From assembly GCA_965197675.1 (NCBI GenBank), contig OZ240221.1:1922001-1986000 (forward strand): 64,000 bases of DNA, read 5' to 3'. The position numbers and the translations under genes are program-made. The notes beneath the pieces were generated by a model. It saw only the letters and a list, made by a program, of their open reading frames with translations, had not been told where the DNA came from and did no database searches. Below are positions 17,815 to 26,335 of this stretch, piece after piece; position 1 is the stretch's first letter, and the number at the start of each line of letters is the position of its first letter. The DNA comes from G965197675 sp965197675 (GTDB lineage: Bacteria; Chloroflexota; Dehalococcoidia; Plut-88900).

Positions 17815-18417
17815 GTGGCTGTGGGGGGGTGGTTCCTGTTCTACGAAACTGTTCCTTCCAAGGAGCTCGCACCTCAAGTGTTCCAAGACCTCACTCCACT
17901 CAATGGGAATGGGTCCCCTGCTCAGGTCGAGGAAGCCATACGGTGTCTTGGCCAGTACCTTAGCTTGAAGTCAACAAGGCCGGATAACGATTTGGGTGTG
18001 GGGCCTGACGTGCTCTGGCTTTCGGATGACGGACTCGCTGTCTGCATGGAGGCCAAGACTGACAAGCAGGCCTCTTCACTCTACCGCAAGGAGGACGTAG
18101 GCCAGCTGCACAATCATGTTCAATGGGTGAATGACAATCATCAGGTCTCGGAGATTATTCCAGTTTTCGTAGGTCCCCTACTATCGGCCTCCAAGGAGGC
18201 AAGCCCGTCGCCAGACATGAAGATAATCGAGTTGCGGCAGTTCCACGAGTTCAGCCAACGGCTCATAGCTGCACTGCAAGACGTAGCTCAAAGTGCACTT
18301 CCATTGAGTCTCGAACACGACCTACGTGAAGCGATGAGGAACCGGAACCTGATGTACCCCGAAGTTGCCGCCAACTTGGAGGGGTGCCTCCTGGAAGATG
18401 TTCCCACACCGAGTTGA
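17815..18417 (+). CDS. PD-(D/E)XK nuclease-fold protein, probably N-terminally truncated
   Basis: A 200-residue frame whose centre looks like a PD-(D/E)XK restriction-endonuclease-like core: GVGPDVLWLSDDG followed by CMEAKTD, giving the D...ExK metal-binding pattern, then RKEDVGQLHNHVQW. This arrangement usually forms the C-terminal domain of larger helicase or repair proteins. The frame stays open upstream to 17683 without an ATG and reads plausibly as protein (ALLELSREGL...AVAVGGW). The annotated GTG start is therefore arbitrary. The gene is either a fragment of a longer protein or uses a non-standard start. No helicase or methylase partner is nearby. Confidence 0.55.
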   Translation: MAVGGWFLFYETVPSKELAPQVFQDLTPLNGNGSPAQVEEAIRCLGQYLSLKSTRPDNDLGVGPDVLWLSDDGLAVCMEAKTDKQASSLYRKEDVGQLHNHVQWVNDNHQVSEIIPVFVGPLLSASKEASPSPDMKIIELRQFHEFSQRLIAALQDVAQSALPLSLEHDLREAMRNRNLMYPEVAANLEGCLLEDVPTPS

Positions 18418-18759
18418 TTAAGTCAGTCGGCTTCCTGAGGATTCTCTAGGAAACGGTAAAGGTTCCTTTGCACGACCCGCCAGGCGGAACAGCCATAGGC
18501 ATAGCGGCGGCTTCCTTTGGCACACCTCGTCGGATACCCATAGTCAGGGTTGCCTCCGACCTACGGCCCGAGCGTGAGTCGCCCAATGCTGTCTGCGCCG
18601 CTGCCCGCGGCGGCAAGGCGGTTCAGTTCTCACGCGTACATAGAGGGAGTGGCTGGTCTTCAACGGCTTCTCGGAGCGTATCCAGAAGTGGAACGCGGTG
18701 CTAGGGAGTCACAGACCCCCGAGCCACATCTCGAAGATGGTTCTGTCTACCGTACACGT
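18418..18759. other. Intergenic, no feature recognised
   Basis: About 340 bp between the nuclease-like frame and tRNA-Ala. The plus-strand frames that cross into the tRNA are the familiar artefact of reading a tRNA antisense and are not genes. Confidence 0.5.
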
Positions 18760-18835
18760 TGGTGGAGCTGGGGGGATTCGAACCCCCGACCTCCTCAATG
18801 CCATTGAGGCGCGCTCCCAACTGCGCCACAGCCCC
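18760..18835 (-). tRNA. tRNA-Ala (anticodon GGC)
   Basis: The reverse complement folds as a cloverleaf. The acceptor stem GGGGCTG pairs with CAGCTCC. The anticodon stem CCTCA/TGAGG closes loop ATGGCAT with anticodon GGC. The T arm contains GGTTCGAATCC. The 3' CCA is encoded (18760-18762). Confidence 0.95.
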
Positions 18836-18896
18836 ACGCCACCAACAAGTCAGACGGTGATAAACGATAGCAGAAGGGATAAGCTATATCAACTTT

Positions 18897-19772
18897 TCAA
18901 CCTTGAAGAACCTGCTGCATAGTGATACCGATGCGATCAGGGCTCTCGACTATGTGAGACCCTGCTTCTTTCAAGGCTTCTACCTTGGCTCTGGCGGTAG
19001 CGGCTTCTCCGGTGATGATGGCGCCGGCGTGTCCCATCCTCCGACCTGGGGGCGCCGTTGCTCCTCCAATGAAAGCCACCACTGGTTTGCTCATTTCCCT
19101 TTTTATAAATTCAGCTGCCTCTTGCTCTTGAGTGCCCCCTATCTCCCCGATCATCACCACCGCCTCAGTATCGGCATCATGCTGGAACATGCTTAATACA
19201 TCCACAAAGTGAGTGCCTATGATGGGGTCGCCGCCGATTCCTATACAGGTGGACTGACCGATTCCTAGCTCGGTGAGTTGAGCGACAGCCTCGTATGTAA
19301 GGGTGCCACTGCGAGAGATCACTCCTACTTTACCCGGCTTGTGGATGTTGCCGGGCATGATTCCCACTTTGCACTTTCCGCCCGGAGAGATTACTCCTGG
19401 ACAGTTAGGCCCTATCAGTCGGATGTTTTTATCCTTGAGGTAGCGAGTTACTGCAATCATATCCAAGACGGGTATCCCCTCAGTTATGCAGGTTATTAGG
19501 GGAATACCCGAGTCGGCGGACTCAAGGATGGCGTCGGCGGCAAAGGCCGCTGGAACGAAGATCAGAGAAGCGTTGGCGCGAGTATTTTCCACGGCCTTCT
19601 GAACCGAGTTGTAAATGGGAATCCCATCCACCTGCTTCCCGCCTTTTCCAGGAGTGACACCGGCCACAATATTGGTGCCGTACTCCTTACATCTGAGGGT
19701 ATGGAAGCTGCCATCCCTACCAGTTATGCCCTGTACAAGAAGATGGGTGCTTTCGTTCACTAGGATACTCAT
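18897..19772 (-). CDS. sucD: Succinate-CoA ligase, alpha subunit
   Basis: A 291-residue SucD of normal length. The CoA-binding Rossmann domain has VQGITGRDGSFH near the N-terminus. GPNCPGVISP and the phosphohistidine segment GHAGAIITG mark the ligase domain. With SucC it interconverts succinyl-CoA and succinate with substrate-level phosphorylation in the TCA cycle. The start overlaps the sucC stop by 4 bp (ATGA type), indicating coupling. Confidence 0.97.
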   Translation of the reverse strand: MSILVNESTHLLVQGITGRDGSFHTLRCKEYGTNIVAGVTPGKGGKQVDGIPIYNSVQKAVENTRANASLIFVPAAFAADAILESADSGIPLITCITEGIPVLDMIAVTRYLKDKNIRLIGPNCPGVISPGGKCKVGIMPGNIHKPGKVGVISRSGTLTYEAVAQLTELGIGQSTCIGIGGDPIIGTHFVDVLSMFQHDADTEAVVMIGEIGGTQEQEAAEFIKREMSKPVVAFIGGATAPPGRRMGHAGAIITGEAATARAKVEALKEAGSHIVESPDRIGITMQQVLQG

Positions 19773-20926
19773 ACCGTTGCAGATACCACCTTCTCTGCGG
19801 CCTCCCTAAGGTCAGATACAAAAGTGATGTTAAGGCCCGATTCCTCCAACAGTTTCCGGCCCTCCTCTACGTTGGTGCCTCTCATTCGTACCACTACGGG
19901 AATGTCGGTTTTCAAGTACTGAGATGCCGCCACGATGCCTCTAGAGGCTATGTCGCAGCGAAGAATACCTCCAAAGATGTTAACCAAGACTCGTTTGACT
20001 TTGGGGTCGGACACCAGCAGCTTGAAGGCCTGAGCGATCTTCTCTTCGTTGGCCCCTCCCCCTACATCCAGGAAATTTGCTGGCGAGGCTCCAAGGAACT
20101 TAATTATGTCCATACTGGCCATAGCCAGTCCTGCACCGTTAACCATGCAGCCCACATCGCCGTCCAGCTTAATGTAGTTAATGTCATACTCGCTGGCCAG
20201 CACGTCCATGGGGTCTTCCTGTGAAACGTCTCTAAGTTCCTGAATATCGGGGTGCTTGAACAGGGCATCGTCGTCGAAGCTTATCTTAGCGTCGAGGGCC
20301 ATCAGATTTCCCTCATCAGTGACGACGAGAGGATTGATCTCCACTAGACTGCAGTCCTTATCAGTAAACAGTCTATACAGCGCGGATATGAGGGAGCCGG
20401 TAGGGCGAATAAGGTTGCCGCTAAGGTTAAGTCCGTAGGCTAACCTGCGACCTTGGAAGGGTTGTAGTCCAATGATTGGGTCAATATACTCTTTGAGTAT
20501 CTTCTCTGGAGTGGAGGCCGCTATTTCCTCTATCTCCATCCCCCCGGCCTCGCTGGCCATTACTAGGGGCATCTGGGCGGAGCCATCAACGAGTATGCTT
20601 AGATATAGCTCCCTCTGAGGCTGGGCAGCCCTTTCTATCAAAACGGTATTGACCGGAACTCCTTCTGCCGAGGTCTGATGAGTTACCAACCGAGTGCCCA
20701 GCATCTCCGCAGCTATCTTTTCGGCCTCATCGGGAAAGTCTGCTACCTTGATTCCACCAGACTTTCCCCTTCCTCCTGCGTGTACCTGGGATTTCACCAC
20801 TACTTTGCCTCCCAGCTCTTGAGCGACTCCCCGAGCTTCTTCAGCAACAGTGATGGGTTTTCCTTCTGGAATGGGAATCTTGTACTTGCTTAGAAGGTTC
20901 TTAGCTTGATACTCGTGAATCTTCAT
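19769..20926 (-). CDS. sucC: Succinate-CoA ligase, beta subunit
   Basis: A 385-residue SucC with an N-terminal ATP-grasp domain (MKIHEYQAKNLLSKY; KSQVHAGGRGKSGG) and a C-terminal ligase domain (NIFGGILRCD; GTNVEEGRKLLEE). EINPLVV is the nucleotide-domain hallmark. It is the first gene of a sucC-sucD pair and lies 37 bp after the enolase-superfamily gene on the same strand. Confidence 0.97.
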   Translation of the reverse strand: MKIHEYQAKNLLSKYKIPIPEGKPITVAEEARGVAQELGGKVVVKSQVHAGGRGKSGGIKVADFPDEAEKIAAEMLGTRLVTHQTSAEGVPVNTVLIERAAQPQRELYLSILVDGSAQMPLVMASEAGGMEIEEIAASTPEKILKEYIDPIIGLQPFQGRRLAYGLNLSGNLIRPTGSLISALYRLFTDKDCSLVEINPLVVTDEGNLMALDAKISFDDDALFKHPDIQELRDVSQEDPMDVLASEYDINYIKLDGDVGCMVNGAGLAMASMDIIKFLGASPANFLDVGGGANEEKIAQAFKLLVSDPKVKRVLVNIFGGILRCDIASRGIVAASQYLKTDIPVVVRMRGTNVEEGRKLLEESGLNITFVSDLREAAEKVVSATV

Positions 20927-20963
20927 AGGTTTCTACGTCTGGATGAAGGATTTTTAGGACGCC

Positions 20964-22124
20964 TCACCAGTAGGAACCAATCCAAGTCCCTGTGTAGTCA
21001 TAAGGAACGGGAGGACGCTTCTCTATTATATCTTCGCGAATGTCAGTACCCATGCCTGGGCCATCGGGCACATGTAGGTATCCTTTCGAGAAAACTATCG
21101 GTTCTGTTAGTATCTCGTTGAAGTATTCCAGATGGGGATATAGGAATTCTTGAATGATAAAGTTGGGAATGCAGGCATCCAGGATCAGGCTGGCTACAGT
21201 GGAAATAGGACCGTTGGAGTTGTGAGGCTGGACCGCTACGTAGTATGACTCGGCCATGGCTGCGATCTTCTTCATCTCAAGAAAACCTCCTGCATGGCAG
21301 ATGTCGGGCTGGATGATACGAGCCGCATGCTTCTCTAAGAGGGGTCTGTAGTCCCATCGGGTGTATAAGCGCTCGCCAGTAGCCACAGGAATGCGAATAG
21401 ATGATTGCACTTTTGCCATGGCATCCACGTTGTCTGGGGGAATGGGCTCCTCGTAGAAGAAGGGATCATAAGGCTCCAGCTTCTGGGCCATGCGAATTGC
21501 GCTCCACATGTTGAATCGACCGTGACACTCAATGAGGAGGTCAATACTTGGTCCTACTGCCTCTCGAACGGCTTTAACGCTGGCGACAGCGAACTCCTCT
21601 TCCTCTTTAGAGATGACCTGGCCAGCGTTCCGGAAAGGGTCCCACTTCAACGCTGTGAAGCCCTTGGAGACCATTTTCTGAGCGAGCCTTGCTATGGACT
21701 CAGGGGTCTCGTCCAATGCTATTTCGGTTTCCGACTCCCTTAGGATCCAGTCGGTGGGATACGAGCGAACTTTGTCCCTCAGCTTACCGCCCAGGAATTC
21801 GTAAATCGGAACGCCCAAAGCCTTACCTTTGATGTCCCACAGGGCCTGCTCGATACCACTAAGGGCCGTTAGGGCGATGAGCTGCCCATACCAAAAGGTC
21901 TGTTTGTAAAGAGAGTTCCAGATGTATTCGATTTGGAAGGGGTCTTTGCCTATGAGGAAGTCTTTGAAGGACTCCAGTGCCTTGACTATCACCGAGTCGT
22001 GGACCTCCAGGCTCGATTCGCCAATGCCAGTAATATCGGCGTCGGTGTAGAGCTTGACGAAGGTCCAGTTCCAGTTGGACTTACCGCCCCTTGTTTGGAA
22101 AACGCGCAGGTCAGTTATTCGCAT
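20964..22124 (-). CDS. Mandelate racemase / muconate lactonizing-type sugar acid dehydratase (enolase superfamily)
   Basis: This 386-residue enolase-superfamily protein is in the mandelate-racemase subgroup and resembles D-galactonate/gluconate dehydratases. The N-terminal capping domain covers about 1-125. The barrel carries LIECHGRFN (metal ligand E), FYEEPIPPDN (second acid), VATGERLYTRWD (third acid) and AVQPHNSNGP, whose His is the usual catalytic base. Members remove water from aldonic acids. The exact sugar acid cannot be read from sequence. It is surrounded by central-metabolism genes (sucCD, metF). Confidence 0.87.
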   Translation of the reverse strand: MRITDLRVFQTRGGKSNWNWTFVKLYTDADITGIGESSLEVHDSVIVKALESFKDFLIGKDPFQIEYIWNSLYKQTFWYGQLIALTALSGIEQALWDIKGKALGVPIYEFLGGKLRDKVRSYPTDWILRESETEIALDETPESIARLAQKMVSKGFTALKWDPFRNAGQVISKEEEEFAVASVKAVREAVGPSIDLLIECHGRFNMWSAIRMAQKLEPYDPFFYEEPIPPDNVDAMAKVQSSIRIPVATGERLYTRWDYRPLLEKHAARIIQPDICHAGGFLEMKKIAAMAESYYVAVQPHNSNGPISTVASLILDACIPNFIIQEFLYPHLEYFNEILTEPIVFSKGYLHVPDGPGMGTDIREDIIEKRPPVPYDYTGTWIGSYW

Positions 22125-22211
22125 GCCTGTGTTGAAGAAAGGTCTACGTTGTCCCCAGGAATTCAGTGTGATATTACCATACTTTTGAATCGGGTAAGTA
22201 TGAAGTGTCTC

Positions 22212-23114
22212 TTAGCCTGGTTTCACCTGTTGCCCGATGCTGGAGTGTAGGGCAGGCTTGATGCGCTCCATGATCTCGGCGATGTGGAAGTATTGATTGA
22301 GCACATAGAAATGGATACCGGGAACGCCCCTCTCCAGGAGGTCCATGGCCTGGTTGGCAGTATGAGTTATGCCTATTTCGTGGACTCTGCCCTGATCTTC
22401 TCCCGCATCTTCTAGCTCCTGTAGAAGCTCTTTGGGAATGCTAGCTCCGCAAATCCCCGTAATGCGCTTGATCTGCTCCACATTTAGAATCGGCATGAGG
22501 CCAGCGACGATGGGCTGTTGAATTTCTAAGGTCTGGCACTTATCCACCAAGGAATAATAATCACTATTGTCGTAGTAAAGCTGTGTGATGATCACATCGG
22601 CGCCGGCATCGGCTTTTTGCTTAAGATATTTCAAATCGGTATCGAAGTCTGATGCCTCCAAATGCTTCTCTGGGTATCCTGCCACTGCTATGCCGAAGCA
22701 TCCGTGTCTGCGGATGTGTCCCACCAATGAATTAGCATGCTCATATCCCCCCTCCATAGGCTTGAAGCTGGTCTCTCCTCGAGGGGGGTCACCTCTTAGT
22801 GCGACGATGTTCTCAATGTTGTATGCGCATATCTCATCCAGGGCTTGATCGATCTCATCCTGTCGCAAGCCGATGCAGGTCAGGTGGTGAGCCGTCTCCA
22901 TTCCGTACTGGTTTTTGATCTTCGACGCTACTTCTAACGTTCGATCTCGAGTGGTACCCATAGCGCCATATGTCACGGTTATAAAGGAAGGTTCCAGCAA
23001 GACCAGCTTGGGGAGGCGCTCTTCCAGTTGCTCCATACCTTTATCGGTCTTCGGAGGAAACAGCTCAAAGGATATGACGGGGCGATGGTTTCGGTAATAT
23101 TCGGCGAACTTCAT
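22212..23114 (-). CDS. metF: 5,10-methylenetetrahydrofolate reductase
   Basis: A 300-residue MetF TIM barrel of typical length. ISFELFPPKTDKG near residue 14, FITVTYGA, ALRGDPPRGE and IITQLYYDNSDY are family signatures for FAD and folate binding. It reduces methylene-THF to methyl-THF for methionine synthesis or C1 flux. It lies in a minus-strand run behind a FmdB gene. If the N-methylglutamate dehydrogenase at 7-12 kb delivers its C1 unit to THF, this is a plausible next enzyme, but linkage is only by proximity. Confidence 0.95.
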   Translation of the reverse strand: MKFAEYYRNHRPVISFELFPPKTDKGMEQLEERLPKLVLLEPSFITVTYGAMGTTRDRTLEVASKIKNQYGMETAHHLTCIGLRQDEIDQALDEICAYNIENIVALRGDPPRGETSFKPMEGGYEHANSLVGHIRRHGCFGIAVAGYPEKHLEASDFDTDLKYLKQKADAGADVIITQLYYDNSDYYSLVDKCQTLEIQQPIVAGLMPILNVEQIKRITGICGASIPKELLQELEDAGEDQGRVHEIGITHTANQAMDLLERGVPGIHFYVLNQYFHIAEIMERIKPALHSSIGQQVKPG

Positions 23115-23202
23115 GATTGGGGCTACAAGGAAATGTGGGGTGATTGTACTACGACTATGAGGCCAACTCCAAACTTAGTGTTGGAACTAGAGAGTAAAGC
23201 AC

Positions 23203-23484
23203 CTATTCTTCGGCGGCGTCGAAGGGGATCATCCGATTCAAGTGTTTTTGAGGGTCAGATTCGGGGGTTCTTCCCATAGCCTCATCCACCATCTTGTCGT
23301 ATTTGGGGGCGAGATCAGACAATTTGCTGCCTATAGATCTATGGAAAGCAAAAGATGACAATAGACGTATGGTCTGAACGCTGCCGCATCTCTCGCATTG
23401 GACCGACACTGGAGGCTGGAAGTTCCTGTAGAAGTTACTGGTTACGCGGCTGCACTTCCCGCAGCGATATTCGTAAATAGGCAT
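23203..23484 (-). CDS. FmdB-family zinc-ribbon protein
   Basis: A 93-residue protein starting MPIYEYRCGKCSRVTSNFY, with a second CERC pair at about residues 35-38. It is the FmdB regulatory-protein type of single zinc ribbon, and the pairs CGKC and CERC supply four ligands. The role is unknown; FmdB was first linked to formamidase/amidase expression. It sits between the SCP2-like gene and metF. Confidence 0.88.
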   Translation of the reverse strand: MPIYEYRCGKCSRVTSNFYRNFQPPVSVQCERCGSVQTIRLLSSFAFHRSIGSKLSDLAPKYDKMVDEAMGRTPESDPQKHLNRMIPFDAAEE

Positions 23485-23518
23485 GATGGAAAGCTGTACC
23501 AGAAGCCGGCAGGTGACG

Positions 23519-23953
23519 TTACTGAAATATAGTCTCTACCTTGGCCGAGGCATCGAAGAAATATTGAAAGGTCTGGTTGTAGCGAAAGAACAGGTCTCGA
23601 CGATACTCGTCGCCAGTCTTGCTCTGAGCCAGCCCGTCCTCCCGTTCTAGGTCTAGAGTATTGAGAGTGTGGTCCAAGTCTGCGCTCCCGTGCTCTCCGA
23701 TGTTGGTTAGCATCTCCTCCCACTCGGTGTAGCCCATCTCAAGGTAGAAGTCTACATTCTCCAAATCATCCTCACTGGCCTCTAGGGCTTTCTCGCACTC
23801 CTTTCCCTCAAACTCCAGAATGAAGACCTTGTCCTCAACCTTAACTCCGACTGTGGCATCGCAGGTACCGCCGCCACCCCTTTGATAGGCCTCGTCACCG
23901 TTGAAGGCTGAGCGGACTGCGTCGAACCATTCGACCGATGGAAACACGGGCAT
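23519..23953 (-). CDS. Small protein, possibly SCP2-like lipid-binding
   Basis: A 144-residue acidic protein. The first two thirds (FPSVEWFDAVRSAFN, then a beta-rich stretch with VEDKVFILEFEG and DDLENVDFYLEMGYTEWEEML) resemble SCP2 sterol-carrier folds, in which a ligand tunnel binds hydrophobic molecules. Similarity is by eye and weak. It starts 2 bp after the ferritin-like gene stop, so the two are probably made together, and it may bind that protein's substrate. Confidence 0.5.
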   Translation of the reverse strand: MPVFPSVEWFDAVRSAFNGDEAYQRGGGGTCDATVGVKVEDKVFILEFEGKECEKALEASEDDLENVDFYLEMGYTEWEEMLTNIGEHGSADLDHTLNTLDLEREDGLAQSKTGDEYRRDLFFRYNQTFQYFFDASAKVETIFQ

Positions 23954-23955
23954 GT

Positions 23956-25059
23956 CTAGTCCTCCAAGTATGCCGCCAAGCCGCCGTCCAGCTTATCGCG
24001 ACGGGGCATTCCTATCCAATCCGTGTACCGCAGATAGAGACGAATGAAGTCCCCCATCATGTGTTTGACTCTCCTCATACTACTGTAGGCGCCCTTGACC
24101 CCGTTACCCATGATCACTGCCATCGCCTCAGGGAGGACGGGATCGTCCAGGTCCCGAACTAGCATTGGCTCCCCCACGTTCAGAAGGTTGTGGAATACTA
24201 ACTCCTTCTCGGGCCTGTGAGCTATAACGTAACGTAGATGCTCCAAACCGTAGGCCATGTGCCGGGCCTTATCTTGAAGGCAGAGTCGAAATAGAATTTT
24301 CTCGGCGGGGTTGTGGGCTAAGACTTCACCATAGCGGTAGAGAATAAAGGTCAATGTGCCTCTTAGAAGGTAGAGGAACAGGGCTGCTTCAGACCAGCCT
24401 CCCGTGCTCTCCAAGATTATGCGGTTGACTTCTCCACGGCCTTCTAGGCCCAACCCACCTCCGTTAGCCAGGGCTCTTTTCCGAAAGGCTTCCATGTGTC
24501 TCCCTGCGTCGGCGTTTTCGGTTGCCAGGAAGAGCTTAACCTCGTGGTATCCAAAGGACATATGCTGGAACCAGGAGCTGATGGACTCTACCTCGGTGTT
24601 GGCATGCTGGCTCAACTCGGTGCAGAGCTGACACATGGCCGTCTCTACCTCATCGGATAAGGGGGTAAGGGTATCCCATGGAATGTGGGTGGCGGAAATC
24701 CACCGTCTTTGAATGGCCTCTTCGTACAGGTCTGCGGCATTGTCTGCCCATAGACTGTGTTTGTCACGCAGGCGATAACCGATGGGTGGAATGCCCTCGT
24801 GAGGATACCCGCCTCTAGGCAGACGGGTCTCATCATCCCAACGGTCGGGTACCTCACCGTAGATGCCAACGTTCAGGGAGCCTAGAGTCAGTCCTTTTTT
24901 GCTCGGCCTGGCTTTGGTCCCCCATTGATGGGTCTTGTACATCCAGTCGAAAGAGGAGGGAGGGGTGGATTCAACTTCTTGTGAGACCTGAGTCTTGGCT
25001 GCCTCTCGTGTAGGACGTTTGGCGTCGACCTTGGGCCTCTTGCGTTTGGTCTCCGACAC
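23956..25059 (-). CDS. Ferritin-like paralogue lacking diiron ligands
   Basis: A 367-residue protein clearly paralogous to the next gene upstream (25136-26230): YEEAIQRRW, FRKRALANGGG, RYGEVLAHN and LEHLRYV all align. It has a charged N-terminal extension rich in Lys and Arg. Each of the two ExxH ligand sites has changed. The first reads DAGRH (residues 184-188) where the paralogue has DEARH. The second reads DKARH where the paralogue has DESRH. A helix Glu between them is Gly. I infer that it cannot bind a normal diiron centre and may be a structural partner of the intact paralogue. It is followed after 2 bp by the SCP2-like gene. Confidence 0.75.
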   Translation of the reverse strand: MSETKRKRPKVDAKRPTREAAKTQVSQEVESTPPSSFDWMYKTHQWGTKARPSKKGLTLGSLNVGIYGEVPDRWDDETRLPRGGYPHEGIPPIGYRLRDKHSLWADNAADLYEEAIQRRWISATHIPWDTLTPLSDEVETAMCQLCTELSQHANTEVESISSWFQHMSFGYHEVKLFLATENADAGRHMEAFRKRALANGGGLGLEGRGEVNRIILESTGGWSEAALFLYLLRGTLTFILYRYGEVLAHNPAEKILFRLCLQDKARHMAYGLEHLRYVIAHRPEKELVFHNLLNVGEPMLVRDLDDPVLPEAMAVIMGNGVKGAYSSMRRVKHMMGDFIRLYLRYTDWIGMPRRDKLDGGLAAYLED

Positions 25060-25135
25060 GTTCTAATACTCCTAGGAGCGGGACAGAAGGCTAAAGGATA
25101 CTGAGACTTGAAGGTCGCCGAAGCACCGGCCTCTC

Positions 25136-26230
25136 TCAGTTCTGGATGTACTTCATCAACTCGGGATTGGCTCGGCCGTTTTCGAAGCGCTCGCTGAAGC
25201 CCGCCGAGTGCACTCTTTGGATGTACTCTTTTACCTGGCGCTTCTGGATAGCTAGCGAGATATTGTGACCCTCATCTATGTTCTCCTTGCCACGCCCCAG
25301 GAGAATTCCTAAGGCGTCGTGGCTGGGAGAATCCAGGGAGAGGGGATTTTGATTTCCTCTCACCAGCGCCTCTTCGCCGTCGTCAAGGTAGTAATGAATC
25401 TCTTCGCGGCGTTCTGGGGCTGTCTCTCCGACGTAGCGCAGGTGCATCACTCCGAAGGCGACGTGCCGGGACTCATCCTGTGCAGCAAGGCGATATATTC
25501 GCTTCTCGGCTTCGTTGTATGCCATCAACTCGCCGGTGCGGAATATGGTGAGCACCGACCCTTCGCCCGAGATGTGTAAACGGGCGGACATCTCTGTGAA
25601 GTCACGTGCTACATCTATGCTGCCGACGGAAGAGGCGGCTGTTGCTTCCGGCCCCGGCTGCTGCAGCAGCCCTCCGCCATTGACGAGGGCACGCTTACGG
25701 AATACATCCAAGTGACGCGCCTCGTCCATTATCTGAGTGATAAGGAACAATCGAGGCTCCATGTAGTCGGGGCTTGTCCAGGAAACCCAGCGACCCGGCA
25801 CGTCTCCAGCTACGAACTCCACCTCTGTAAGGAAGGTTGCGAGCTGACACTCCGCTCTCTCTATATCATCGGGCAGGGGTTCTATGCTGTCCCAAGGGAC
25901 GTCGGTTGCCGAACTCCACTGTCTCTGGAGGGCTTCTTCGTAAAGACTTGCGGCGTTAGCAAGCCATATGTCCGACTTGGTGAAAACACTGTAGGCACCT
26001 ATGCGAAATCCATCGCGCCTGGAGGTGGAACCACGAGGACGGCCAGTGCGATTATCGCTGTGATCAGATGGTGCACCATAGGACCCTATGCTGATGTCAT
26101 CGAGGGTGAGACCGTGTTTTCCAGGTTGGGCTTTTGCACCCCACTCGCCCCTCTGGTCCATCCAGCCCATGTCCAACTCATAACCCTGGGTATGCCACTT
26201 AGGTTTCTCGGTGGCGCTAGATGTAACCAT
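25136..26230 (-). CDS. Ferritin-like diiron (R2-like) oxidoreductase
   Basis: The protein is 364 residues from the ATG at 26230, chosen because AAGGGGTGA lies 5-6 bp upstream. An upstream ATG at 26305 has no such site. It contains helical metal motifs of the ferritin/ribonucleotide-reductase R2-like superfamily: YEEALQRQW (Glu), MDEARH (ExxH), a Glu in ISGEGSVL, and QDESRH (ExxH). Such proteins activate O2 for oxidation of a substrate or a protein residue. The reaction is unknown. It stands first in a run with an inactive-looking paralogue and a small lipid-binding-like protein. It is divergent from larA across about 105 bp. Confidence 0.78.
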   Translation of the reverse strand: MVTSSATEKPKWHTQGYELDMGWMDQRGEWGAKAQPGKHGLTLDDISIGSYGAPSDHSDNRTGRPRGSTSRRDGFRIGAYSVFTKSDIWLANAASLYEEALQRQWSSATDVPWDSIEPLPDDIERAECQLATFLTEVEFVAGDVPGRWVSWTSPDYMEPRLFLITQIMDEARHLDVFRKRALVNGGGLLQQPGPEATAASSVGSIDVARDFTEMSARLHISGEGSVLTIFRTGELMAYNEAEKRIYRLAAQDESRHVAFGVMHLRYVGETAPERREEIHYYLDDGEEALVRGNQNPLSLDSPSHDALGILLGRGKENIDEGHNISLAIQKRQVKEYIQRVHSAGFSERFENGRANPELMKYIQN

Positions 26231-26335
26231 ACCGTCACCCCTTGCCTTAGGATGACTGAATTCTATCATGATTGAGAGATCTGAAGCAAACGCCCAGTTG
26301 AACACCTGGCGTCTGACCTCTATATTAAGAGTGAC

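Noticed and set aside
18550..18922. Plus-strand frames containing GIRTPDLLNAIEARSQLRHS-like peptide
   Set aside because: This is the well-known artefact of translating a tRNA gene on the opposite strand; tRNA-Ala lies here.
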